Assembly: GCA_947503265.1 (NCBI GenBank)
Contig: CANNDC010000001.1
Span: forward strand, 310,001 to 374,000
Reading direction: 5' to 3'
Source of the DNA: an uncultured Alteromonadaceae bacterium
Lineage (GTDB): Bacteria; Pseudomonadota; Gammaproteobacteria; Enterobacterales; Alteromonadaceae
Length of the DNA stretch: 64,000 nucleotides
Shown: positions 36,976 through 45,375 of the stretch, in pieces
How positions within the stretch are numbered: position 1 is the stretch's first letter
Layout of the letters: every line of letters begins with the position of its first letter
Made by a program: the position numbers and the translations under genes
The notes under the pieces: model-generated
Seen by the model: the letters and a program-made list of their open reading frames with translations, nothing else
What the model was told of the DNA's origin: nothing
The model's database searches: none

Positions 36976-38804
36976 CAGTTGAGCCTAACATTATCTAGCG
37001 TGTATTCAAATTTACCCGGTTGTGGCCCTGCAACTATCGCTAGTCCAGAAAAGTTTTTTGGATTAATAGTGGGAAAATCTGCCAATGTGAGAGAGATAGT
37101 TTGCCAATTTTCACTGACAGAAAATCCTAGGGTGGGTGGAATCCCTTTATAATCTGGACTGAACAACATGACTCTGTAGTTGCCAGCCTGACCTTTGATG
37201 TCGAATGAAAGCGTGCGTAAATCAGATATGTCGTAGCTTTTAATCGGTGGTGCAAAACTGCCCACACTAGCCCCAGCCCATGGGTAAGGAAACCCCGCCC
37301 TTACTTCACCAGAGACATGCAAGGCACCTGAATTGCTGCTGCTTTCAGCAACGTCATCTCTGTCTACTCGTTTTACCCATGCAGTCGATTTTCCGTTGGC
37401 TATAGAATCATCGGTTTGACTCCAAGAGAAACCTTGAAGGGACTTAAATGTGGCAGGTTCAGCCAATTCAAAATCACCCAGTAAGGTATGCTCCAACACT
37501 GAAGTTTCTGCTGTTTCAGGTAGGGTTCGCTCTATCAAGTGCCCATTTTTTACAACACTGTGGATATTCTGGGTAGCAGAAATATCTGCAATGGCATCTT
37601 GATTCAATATAACTAAATCGGCACGAGAGCCAATCGCTAGTTTTCCTCGCCCGTCAAGCTGAAAGTAATTTGCGGGCAAGGAAGTAGCAGCAATTAGTGC
37701 CTCTATGTTTGATAAACCAGCGTGAACAAGCAATTCCAGTTCGGTGTGAAGGCTACAGCCCGCAGCTGTTCCCGGATTGGGAACATCAGAGCCTGCTAGG
37801 ATAGGCACCCCATGTTGATGCAGTTTGCCAACATTCGTCATTGCGATAGACAAGTCAAACCCGTGGATTTCATTGCCAAAACTCGCATTGAGCGAGCCTT
37901 GCTGTTCCATCGATAGGAAAGGATCTGAAATTGATTGCGCAGATAGGAACTTGCTTGTGTCTGCGTTATCCACTGAGGCGATAACCGATAGCGTTGGCAC
38001 AAAAAACACTCCCGTTTGTTTAGCAAGAGCGACGAATTCCTCAGTGGCTTCCGAATCCGCAAACATATGCACTAGACCATCAATACCGGCTTCAATCATT
38101 TCTTTTGCTGCTTGCTGGGTTGATATATGTGCCAGAGCTTTGAGATCTTGATCATGCGCAGACTTGATGACCGCCTTTGCAGTGGCAAGATCTAAACTCG
38201 GGATACGGTTTTGATTAGGGATGTAGACCAGCTTGATATAATCTGCATCATTCGCCTTACGATCTTTGACCCATTGTTCCGCATCTTCTGGCATTACCAG
38301 TGTATCAACGGTGATGCCGTATTGAGTGCCATGTCCCCCTTCTACAGTGGCCAATGTACCCGCACTGAATAAATCCGTTCTATCCGTTTTGTTTAATTTT
38401 TGTCTGTGAACCTTGTTCGCTGCTAATCCTTGCTCGGGACCAAACATATCTAGATGTGTTGTCACACCAAATCTCAAGGCGTCGCTCAAAACCGAGCCAT
38501 AAGAATGCGTGTGGGCATCGATTAAACCCGGAATCACCATTAACTCCTTACCCGTTATTAGTTGTGCTTTGGGCGGTTGCTTTATGTCTATCCCAATCTT
38601 AGCAATTAGGCCGTTTTCAACAAGAATATGGGTTTGTTCAACCACGCCAGTTCCATCGAACAACTTAACGTTTTTTAGGAAGTAGCTAGTGCCAGCATCC
38701 ATCGAGTTTGTTTGCTCTGTTTCGGGAGTAGGCAAACTAAAAATTAGTACTCCCAGCAGTAATACAGTAACAAAAGCAGTAATAGGAAAGGTGTACTTAA
38801 TCAT
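36975..38804 (-). CDS. Exported amidohydrolase with C-terminal beta-sandwich domain
   Basis: 609 residues. An N-terminal hydrophobic segment (F-V-T-V-L-L-L-G-V-L-I-F-S-L) indicates export or membrane anchoring. The amidohydrolase barrel has I-D-A-H-T-H-S, Lys in Y-I-K-L-V-Y, His in A-L-A-H-I-S and L-V-H-M-F, and Asp in A-G-S-D-V-P-N, so the metal centre is complete. It resembles imidazolonepropionase/prolidase-like members. From about 430 to the end an extra CIA30/galactose-binding-like domain is fused. It lies between an ABC exporter and a two-component system in one operon. Confidence 0.82.
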   Translation of the reverse strand: MIKYTFPITAFVTVLLLGVLIFSLPTPETEQTNSMDAGTSYFLKNVKLFDGTGVVEQTHILVENGLIAKIGIDIKQPPKAQLITGKELMVIPGLIDAHTHSYGSVLSDALRFGVTTHLDMFGPEQGLAANKVHRQKLNKTDRTDLFSAGTLATVEGGHGTQYGITVDTLVMPEDAEQWVKDRKANDADYIKLVYIPNQNRIPSLDLATAKAVIKSAHDQDLKALAHISTQQAAKEMIEAGIDGLVHMFADSEATEEFVALAKQTGVFFVPTLSVIASVDNADTSKFLSAQSISDPFLSMEQQGSLNASFGNEIHGFDLSIAMTNVGKLHQHGVPILAGSDVPNPGTAAGCSLHTELELLVHAGLSNIEALIAATSLPANYFQLDGRGKLAIGSRADLVILNQDAIADISATQNIHSVVKNGHLIERTLPETAETSVLEHTLLGDFELAEPATFKSLQGFSWSQTDDSIANGKSTAWVKRVDRDDVAESSSNSGALHVSGEVRAGFPYPWAGASVGSFAPPIKSYDISDLRTLSFDIKGQAGNYRVMLFSPDYKGIPPTLGFSVSENWQTISLTLADFPTINPKNFSGLAIVAGPQPGKFEYTLDNVRLN

Positions 38805-38861
38805 AATAATAATCTCCGAATTCTAGGGTGACAGGAAAACAGGGCGACAGGGCAACATGCC

Positions 38862-39617
38862 TTAGCTATTGCGCTGTTTAGACCAAGCCAGCGCGGTAGA
38901 CAAAGCCAATAGTGCCGTCATTACTCCAATAACAAGTAGGTGATAGCTAATATCACCTTGCCCTGAAGTTTGAGATACGGCTAAAGCAATTTCACTCAGA
39001 TGATAGGTCGGTAAGAAGTGTGCAAAACTTTGCATTGCGGGAGGAAAAACCATGATGGGTATCCATAGCCCCCCTAACGCAGAGAAACTTAGAAACAAAA
39101 TATTTGAAACCGCCACTGCTGCGTTTGCATTGCATAAAAACCCAATACTCAATCCAATCAAGATAAAAGGGAACACTGAAAACAGATGGATCATCAACAG
39201 GCTAGCCCAAGTAGCGCGAGTAAAGGAAACATCGGCTGCAAAGCCCGCAACCAAGTATATAGAGGCGACTGAAAATGAAGCAAAAATCAACGTGCTCAAC
39301 ACTTTTGCCGCTATGTAGCTACCTCCTGTGGCTGGAGATACTCGTTTCAGAGCGAGCCATCCTTTGTCACGCTCATTAGCTACGCTGATACCAAATCCGA
39401 ATATAGCCGGGCCCATCACAGCAAACACACCGTAAGTCGCCAAAAGATAAGGTGCACTTTCAGGTCCCATAGGCACAATAGTCGCAAACAAAGTGTAGAA
39501 GGCAACTGGCATCAGTAAGGTTGGTAATATAAATTCAGGTGCGCGAAATGATTTGAGAATTTCTGCTCCAGATTCCAAAAAGAATGACCTCATGGTTCTG
39601 TTAAACGAGTTGTTCAT
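38862..39617 (-). CDS. ABC-2 type transporter permease
   Basis: 251 residues with six membrane helices and the ABC-2 layout. A cytoplasmic N-terminus is followed by a first helix (P-T-L-L-M-P-V-A-F-Y-T-L-F) and N-E-R-D-K-G-W-L-A-L-K-R-V-S-P, the conserved cytoplasmic loop. Its start overlaps the ATPase stop by 4 bp. With one permease gene the exporter is probably a homodimer of this subunit plus two ATPases. The exported substrate is unknown. Confidence 0.88.
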   Translation of the reverse strand: MNNSFNRTMRSFFLESGAEILKSFRAPEFILPTLLMPVAFYTLFATIVPMGPESAPYLLATYGVFAVMGPAIFGFGISVANERDKGWLALKRVSPATGGSYIAAKVLSTLIFASFSVASIYLVAGFAADVSFTRATWASLLMIHLFSVFPFILIGLSIGFLCNANAAVAVSNILFLSFSALGGLWIPIMVFPPAMQSFAHFLPTYHLSEIALAVSQTSGQGDISYHLLVIGVMTALLALSTALAWSKQRNS

Positions 39618-40522
39618 TGTGCTGACTCCGAGTTTTCAATCTGAGCAAAGAAGTTTTCCAAACTAGGTTTAGAAACTGTGAGGCTAGAAATTTGTGGGTC
39701 TTGTGCGATGAGTTCTCTCAAGGTCGCGGTGTCGTCTGACGAACGAATTTCTAAGAACTTACCTTTCTTAGAAACTGAATCGACACCCGGCAAAGATGTG
39801 ATACTGCTTTGGGGCAATCTGGTTTGACATTGAATCACTGACCCTTTGGCCTCTAAATGAATCTTCTGTGGTGTGGTGTCGGAAACAATTTTGCCTGCTT
39901 TCATGATCAAAATTCGATCCGCTAAGTTTTCTGCTTCTTCTAAGTAGTGCGTTGTCAGAATGATGGTTTTACCTTTGTTAGCAAACTCACGAATGACATT
40001 CCAAAGGGTTTTTCGAGCATCAATATCCAGACCAGTTGTGGGTTCATCTAGGAAGATAAGATCGGGGTTGCCGACAACCGCTAAGGCAAATTGCACACGA
40101 CGTTTCTGACCGCCTGATAACCCCTTGTAACGCTTGTTGGCGAAGTCGCCCAAGTCACATTTATCTATGATTTCTGTCACAGAAAATGGTGTATGGTAGT
40201 AGCTGGCAAACAATTCAATCTGTTCATTTACCGTCAACAAATCAGGCAATTCAGAGTTTTGTAATATTACCCCTGTTCGAAGTTTCGCTTTTATATCTCC
40301 GGGTTTCGAACCCAGAGTAGTCATGTTACCAGACGAAATTTTTTCTAAACCTAACGCGCAATTGATTAAGGTGGTTTTTCCCGCACCATTGTGCCCCAAA
40401 ATGGCATAAACACCGGGTTTCTCTATGTTTAGACTCAACTGATTCAAAGCTTGAGTCGTGCCATAAGATTTGCACACGTCGGTCATTACCAATCGCGAGG
40501 ACTTGTCACTCGATGACAACAT
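39614..40522 (-). CDS. ABC transporter ATP-binding protein
   Basis: 302 residues. Walker A G-H-N-G-A-G-K-T-T, signature L-S-G-G-Q-K-R-R, Walker B L-I-F-L-D-E-P-T-T-G-L-D and switch His in L-T-T-H-Y-L-E-E-A are all intact. The C-terminal ~80 residues form the accessory domain common in DrrA/CcmA-type exporters. First gene of the leftward operon ABC ATPase - permease - amidohydrolase - kinase - regulator - protease. Its upstream region carries the 26-bp repeat array. Confidence 0.93.
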   Translation of the reverse strand: MLSSSDKSSRLVMTDVCKSYGTTQALNQLSLNIEKPGVYAILGHNGAGKTTLINCALGLEKISSGNMTTLGSKPGDIKAKLRTGVILQNSELPDLLTVNEQIELFASYYHTPFSVTEIIDKCDLGDFANKRYKGLSGGQKRRVQFALAVVGNPDLIFLDEPTTGLDIDARKTLWNVIREFANKGKTIILTTHYLEEAENLADRILIMKAGKIVSDTTPQKIHLEAKGSVIQCQTRLPQSSITSLPGVDSVSKKGKFLEIRSSDDTATLRELIAQDPQISSLTVSKPSLENFFAQIENSESAQ

Positions 40523-40591
40523 TTAGCTCTCCCTTACTTCTCTATTCATAACTCGAAGCCATAGGATGAACAATTAGAGGGGGAGGGCATA

Positions 40592-40707
40592 GTGACGAAT
40601 GTCACTAATTTAAAAAGGCGACATTTGTCACCAATTTAAAAAGGCAACGAATGTCACTAATTTGAAAATGTGACGAATGTCACTAATTTGAAAAGGCAAC
40701 GATTGCC
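40592..40707. repeat. Five 26-bp tandem repeats containing a GTGAC-N4-GTCAC dyad
   Basis: Units start at 40592, 40618, 40644, 40670 and 40696, exactly 26 bp apart; the last is truncated. Units 1 and 4 hold a perfect dyad GTGACGAATGTCAC. Units 2 and 3 keep the right arm GTCAC with a changed left arm. Between dyads is TAATTTRAAAA. The array ends 70 bp upstream of the ABC ATPase start codon. Confidence 0.9.
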
Positions 40708-40727
40708 TGCCATCGTATTTGCAGGTT

Positions 40728-41309
40728 TTAACAGCTCTTATTTAGCTTACTTTGATGTATTCCGACGATAAGACCATAGCGATTGAAGGCAATATTGACA
40801 TTGTCACCGGCTTGAAGAGTATCACCTATTAAATCCATCTCTTTGAGTGTGTTTACAAGTTCATCAGACACTTTGAGCAACTCCTTATCGCAGGTAACTA
40901 GCTCCCAACCACCTTCCATTTGATTCAGCACGGCTGATTTACTGTGATGGCTAACCAACAATGCCTGTTTTTGTTTGAATTGTTGGTAGTGTTGATCGTA
41001 TTTACGGCTAATTTCAGCGTATTGATTATTCTCTTGTTCGCCAATTGAGTGGACCTCAACCAGTGTATAGGTTAACTGTGGTTGTGAATGATTGAAATCG
41101 TAATATTGAATAGCAACAAGACTGATTAATAAAAGTGTGCCAGCGGCAATTGCCACTTGCTGAAAGCCGCTGAAAAAACGAGTACTGTATTTAGCACCCA
41201 TCGCTTCTTTCAACACCTTGCGCTTTAACGCTGCGGGCGACTTATACTGCTTCTTTCTCGCTTGATAGAGTGAAGTTAAATCTATTTCGTCGTTATCTCG
41301 TTTAGTCAT
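40728..41309 (-). CDS. Predicted single-pass anti-sigma factor
   Basis: 193 residues. The cytoplasmic N-terminal ~55 residues are charged, one membrane helix lies at about 52-72 (V-A-I-A-A-G-T-L-L-L-I-S-L-V-A), and the rest is exported. No zinc-binding H-x3-C-x2-C motif is seen. The start overlaps the ECF sigma stop by 8 bp, the usual arrangement for a cognate membrane anti-sigma factor. Identification rests on context and topology. Confidence 0.65.
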   Translation of the reverse strand: MTKRDNDEIDLTSLYQARKKQYKSPAALKRKVLKEAMGAKYSTRFFSGFQQVAIAAGTLLLISLVAIQYYDFNHSQPQLTYTLVEVHSIGEQENNQYAEISRKYDQHYQQFKQKQALLVSHHSKSAVLNQMEGGWELVTCDKELLKVSDELVNTLKEMDLIGDTLQAGDNVNIAFNRYGLIVGIHQSKLNKSC

Positions 41310-41892
41310 GATATTTCTCTAAGTTCTTACGTAAGCTTGATTTTGCGTAGCGTAAGCGACTTTTTACGGTTTCAATTTTGCTGTAGGTGATCTTTGCAAT
41401 TTCTTGCAATCCAAATCCCTCTTGCTGTAAACAAAATGCTTCTCTTTGTTCAAAGGGGAGTGCGGTTAACTCTTGATTGAAAGCGTCGGCAAGCGCCAGT
41501 GCTGGCGAGTCCTCGTTTGGCAGGCCTTCGCTTGGTAGATCTAACAAGGTTTTTTCATTGCAATCGAGTCGTTGAGATTTTCGCAATTCGTCAATCAATG
41601 CATGTCTTGCAAGGGTAAATAACCAGGCCAGAAAACGTCCTGATTCGGAATATAAATGCGGCTTTTCAAACACCTTTAACCACGTTTTCTGACAAATATC
41701 CTTTGCCGTAGCATGGTCAGATAAGGTTAATAGAAAGTGATAAAGATCGTTGCTACAGTTGTCATAAAGTTGCTCAAACAACTTGCGCTCACCCGTTGAG
41801 GTGAAGCGGCCAATTAACCATTCGTTGGTCTGGCCGCTGCTGAACATCGACTTAATATTTAGTGAAAGACTCAAAGTGCTATCTATTGTCAT
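41302..41892 (-). CDS. ECF-type RNA polymerase sigma factor
   Basis: 196 residues. Region 2 contains L-Y-H-F-L-L-T-L-S-D-H-A-T-A-K-D-I-C-Q-K-T-W and F-L-A-W-L-F-T-L-A-R-H; region 4 has L-P-F-E-Q-R-E-A-F-C-L-Q-Q-E-G and S-K-I-E-T-V-K-S-R-L-R-Y-A. An in-frame ATG 15 codons downstream is an alternative start. It follows the tonB-like gene after one base and overlaps the anti-sigma gene, so all three are probably one transcript. Confidence 0.9.
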   Translation of the reverse strand: MTIDSTLSLSLNIKSMFSSGQTNEWLIGRFTSTGERKLFEQLYDNCSNDLYHFLLTLSDHATAKDICQKTWLKVFEKPHLYSESGRFLAWLFTLARHALIDELRKSQRLDCNEKTLLDLPSEGLPNEDSPALALADAFNQELTALPFEQREAFCLQQEGFGLQEIAKITYSKIETVKSRLRYAKSSLRKNLEKYHD

Positions 41893-41893
41893 A

Positions 41894-42550
41894 CTAACTT
41901 TCTAATTTGAAGTCTAACACAACTTGCATATTTGGCAGATCAGTCGCTCTACCATCGACCACTTGTGGTTTATATTTCCACTTTCTCAGCGCACGCTTGG
42001 CCTCTTTGTCAAAGATTCTTTTCGGCTCTGAGTCAGTCACTTTGACATCTTTTACCGTGCCACTACTGTCGATCGTGAATTCCAACTGCACCCATCCTTC
42101 AATGCCATCCCTAGACGCATCCAAAGGATATCTTGGCGGTACCCGAACAATAGGTCTGGCGTCGCCTCCTCCTGAACTGAGGCCGATGTCCATTTTTTGT
42201 ATAACCAGTTGTGGTTTCGCGATGAACTGATTTCCATCGAGGGCATTGTCATCTGGCACTTCAGGTTTGCTTTCGACTGGCTTGGGTTGCTCCATCATTT
42301 TCGGTTTTTCAGGCAATTTTGCTTTGGTCTGAGTTTTCGAATCTAACTCGTCATTAATAAACACATCGGGAACAATGATTTCAGCTGGACTTATTACTGC
42401 AACACCATCCTGATGAATAAGTTTTTGCATGATCACAAACAATACGAATGTGATGACTGCCCCAGCAATTATCGACATCAAAGTTTTAAAACTAACAAAT
42501 GCTGTGTTTTGTCCTTTTATTAACTGTGTGTTGGTTAAAATTTGTTGCAT
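41894..42550 (-). CDS. Energy transducer TonB family protein
   Basis: 218 residues. One N-terminal membrane helix (I-I-A-G-A-V-I-T-F-V-L-F-V-I-M) is followed by a Pro/Lys/Glu-rich periplasmic spacer. The C-terminal TonB domain has V-P-P-R-Y-P, G-W-V-Q-L-E-F-T-I-D-S-S-G-T-V and A-L-R-K-W-K-Y-K-P. It would transmit proton-motive force to outer-membrane receptors. No exbB/exbD gene lies near; it is instead in an operon with an ECF sigma/anti-sigma pair. Confidence 0.9.
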   Translation of the reverse strand: MQQILTNTQLIKGQNTAFVSFKTLMSIIAGAVITFVLFVIMQKLIHQDGVAVISPAEIIVPDVFINDELDSKTQTKAKLPEKPKMMEQPKPVESKPEVPDDNALDGNQFIAKPQLVIQKMDIGLSSGGGDARPIVRVPPRYPLDASRDGIEGWVQLEFTIDSSGTVKDVKVTDSEPKRIFDKEAKRALRKWKYKPQVVDGRATDLPNMQVVLDFKLES

Positions 42551-42850
42551 ATGTTTTCCCTTTTTTTAGTCTTGTTATTTGAATAACGTTGCAACAATTA
42601 AAAAGGGGTTAATTAAATTCAATTTATATGTACTGATTATCTTTAGGCTTTTTTCAACAATTTGTTTTGAATTTTGATAGAGCGAAAGCGTACTAGATGC
42701 AATGCAATAAAAGGTTTTAGAGCAGCGGATATTTGGCAATGACGCGAGGCAAAGAGTCGGGCATAAGCTTTGTTGAGTCTCCCTGTCTAACAATTGCGAC
42801 AAGTTAAATATGCTGCTTTAATATGCTCTTCACGCGTGTCTAGGAAAACA

Positions 42851-45154
42851 ATGCAAAATCCATCAGCTAGTCAGATGTTAAGTCTGACGCTTTACGCTTT
42901 TCTCATTTTCTTTTGCTCTTCTGCATTCTCACAGAATGTTGTTGCGACCTCGATGTCAGTACCTAATATTAAAGGCGAAATAAAAATAGATGGTGTGTTA
43001 GATGAATCTCAATGGCAACTAGCTCAATATTTTACTCTAGATTATGTTGTTCGCCCCTACGAAAATACAGCACCACCGGTGGTAACCCAAGTCAGGTTGT
43101 TTGAAGATGACAGCACCCTGTACGTCAGTTTTGTGGCCCATGATCCGAATCCTGATGCAATTAATGCTTTCTATCGAGACAGAGACAAAGTTTGGCGAGA
43201 AGATCTGGTGGGTTTTAAGCTAGACACCTTTAACGATAGCCGCTTGGCATATCAGTTCTTTGTCAACGCCCATGGTGTGCAAGCCGATTCCATCCAAAAT
43301 GAAATGACAGGAAGAGAAAGTGATAGCTGGAATGCGATTTGGCAATCTGCTGGTCAAATTACCGAAAATGGTTATCAAGTGGAAATGGCAATTCCATTGC
43401 GTATATTGAGTTTTAAGGAAGGGGACGAAGATAAAATATGGGGAGCTGAGTTTGTACGGTTTTATCCTCGCGAAGAAAGGCTGCGCATTTCAAACTATCC
43501 AACCGATCGAAACAATTCCTGTTCTTTGTGCCAACTTAAAGGAGTAACTGGATTTAAAAAAGCAAAACAAGGGCAAAATCTCGCTGTCATTCCCACTATG
43601 GTATTAGGTCGCGGTAGAAGTCGCGATCCAGATGAGTCACTTGATTGGGATTATACTGGCAACCAAGAAGTCGGACTGGATCTGGCTTGGAGTGTAACTC
43701 CGGAGGTGACACTCCAGGCAACTTTGAATCCAGATTTTTCACAGGTTGAGGCCGATGTCGCGCAACTGAGTATCAACAATACCAATGCGCTGTTTTTTGG
43801 TGAAAGGCGTCCCTTTTTCTTAGCCAATGCAGACTACTTTAGTACTAACTACAACCTAGTCTACACGCGCAATATTAATGCTCCCGATTTTGGCATCAAG
43901 GTAACGGGTAGAAACGATCAGCATACCTTGGGTGTGTTTGTCGCAAATGATGAATCTACCTCATTTGTTGTACCCGGAAATCTACAATCTTCAGTAGCAG
44001 AAGTGGAGCAGAAATCACTGAATTTGGCGTTACGCTACAGGTACGATTTTTCTAATCGCTTGTCTGTCGGTGTTATCAACACGATTCGCGAAACCGATGA
44101 TTATCATAACTATGTATACGGGCTTGATTCCAAATATCAACTAACCGATAGCGACACGTTGCGGGTGCAGTGGGTTGGCTCACAAACCAAATACCCTATA
44201 GATTTGCATGAGGAATTCTCTGATGAAGTTGCCCTCAGACTGGAAAAAGAAGAGCCATTTTCAGGGACAGCTTTTAGAATTAATTATCGCCATAATGAAC
44301 GAGATTGGCACTTTCGTGCTGATCACTTGCGCTCAGACGAAAATTTTAGAGCGGATCTGGGTTTTTTTAATCGTGTCGATCGGAATACTTCTGTTTTAGG
44401 AGGGGGTTATCGTTGGTACAAGGAGGGTAGCTGGTGGAATCGTTTTGACGTGTTTGGCGACTGGGATATTTCGCACAACAATAATGGTGAATTACTCGAA
44501 GAGGAATTTGAGATATTTGCAAGTATACGCGGCAAATGGCAAAGCTATATTGAAGTTGGCGTTAAGTCGCGCGACCGCGCCGGATTGCGTCAAGACAGTA
44601 GCAATTTAACTATCGATGGGAATGCCAATTTATTTAAAGAACAATCCGCTTCGCTGTTTTTCGATACAAGGCCCTCTTCCACACTTAGCATTGCAATGTT
44701 CCTTTCCTATGGTGACCAAATTGACTTTCAAAATAATCGGCTTGGTAAACGACTTAGAATCAATCCTCGCTTTAACCTTAATTTGGGTAAACACTTACAA
44801 GCCAACCTTCGTCACACTTATCAAGATGTCGACGTTAACGGCATCAAGTTGTTCAAAGCGAATTTGAGTGATCTTCGATTAACTTATCAATTCGATCAAA
44901 GACAATTTTTGAGGCTAATTTTTGTCTACTCAGATATCAAACGGAATTTGGATAATTATTTGGTCGACGTTGAAGACATTGACAGCAGACGGCAGGGATT
45001 AGGAACGCAAATTCTATATTCTTACAAGGTAAACCCTCTTACCAAATTCTTCCTAGGCTATTCAAGCTCGGGCTTTCAAGATGATGACATTGATACCCGA
45101 CGAGCAACTGAGCAGTCGATCTTCATGAAATTTAGTTATGCTTGGTTAAACTAA
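42851..45154 (+). CDS. DUF5916 outer-membrane protein with N-terminal CBM9-like domain
   Basis: About 767 residues from ATG 42851, chosen for the TAGGAAAA upstream and the signal peptide that follows (L-Y-A-F-L-I-F-F-C-S-S-A-F-S-Q). The N-terminal CBM9/DOMON-like domain (about 35-220) contains I-D-G-V-L-D-E-S-Q-W and Y-V-S-F-V-A-H-D-P-N-P. The rest (about 230-767) is rich in alternating aromatic beta-strands with N-P-D-F-S-Q-V-E-A-D and F-F-G-E-R-R-P-F-F-L, typical DUF5916, and ends in an aromatic-containing strand. Probably an outer-membrane beta-barrel. Divergent from the tonB-ECF unit, which may energise or regulate it. Confidence 0.85.
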   Translation: MQNPSASQMLSLTLYAFLIFFCSSAFSQNVVATSMSVPNIKGEIKIDGVLDESQWQLAQYFTLDYVVRPYENTAPPVVTQVRLFEDDSTLYVSFVAHDPNPDAINAFYRDRDKVWREDLVGFKLDTFNDSRLAYQFFVNAHGVQADSIQNEMTGRESDSWNAIWQSAGQITENGYQVEMAIPLRILSFKEGDEDKIWGAEFVRFYPREERLRISNYPTDRNNSCSLCQLKGVTGFKKAKQGQNLAVIPTMVLGRGRSRDPDESLDWDYTGNQEVGLDLAWSVTPEVTLQATLNPDFSQVEADVAQLSINNTNALFFGERRPFFLANADYFSTNYNLVYTRNINAPDFGIKVTGRNDQHTLGVFVANDESTSFVVPGNLQSSVAEVEQKSLNLALRYRYDFSNRLSVGVINTIRETDDYHNYVYGLDSKYQLTDSDTLRVQWVGSQTKYPIDLHEEFSDEVALRLEKEEPFSGTAFRINYRHNERDWHFRADHLRSDENFRADLGFFNRVDRNTSVLGGGYRWYKEGSWWNRFDVFGDWDISHNNNGELLEEEFEIFASIRGKWQSYIEVGVKSRDRAGLRQDSSNLTIDGNANLFKEQSASLFFDTRPSSTLSIAMFLSYGDQIDFQNNRLGKRLRINPRFNLNLGKHLQANLRHTYQDVDVNGIKLFKANLSDLRLTYQFDQRQFLRLIFVYSDIKRNLDNYLVDVEDIDSRRQGLGTQILYSYKVNPLTKFFLGYSSSGFQDDDIDTRRATEQSIFMKFSYAWLN

Positions 45155-45375
45155 TTTGTGAGTGCCAAGGAGTAACATTAATGTTAAATTAAGCGGTCAG
45201 CAGGTACTTATTATATTTTTTGCATTGTCTGGTATTTCTACTTTCTAGAGAAGGCTAGCAAATGCAGGTTTTCAGCGGTTTAGTACTGGTAAATAATAAC
45301 CCCCGTTCGGGATAAGAATAAATAATCAACCAAAAGGCAAACAATCATTATGTTTGCTCTTGAGAGGAATGGACG

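Noticed and set aside
38820..38856. Small GGGTGACAGG / GGGCGACAGGG repetition before the amidohydrolase gene
   Set aside because: Too short and irregular to call a repeat or regulatory site.
40592..40707. Possible CRISPR array
   Set aside because: The 26-bp units abut each other, leaving no spacers, and no cas genes are present.
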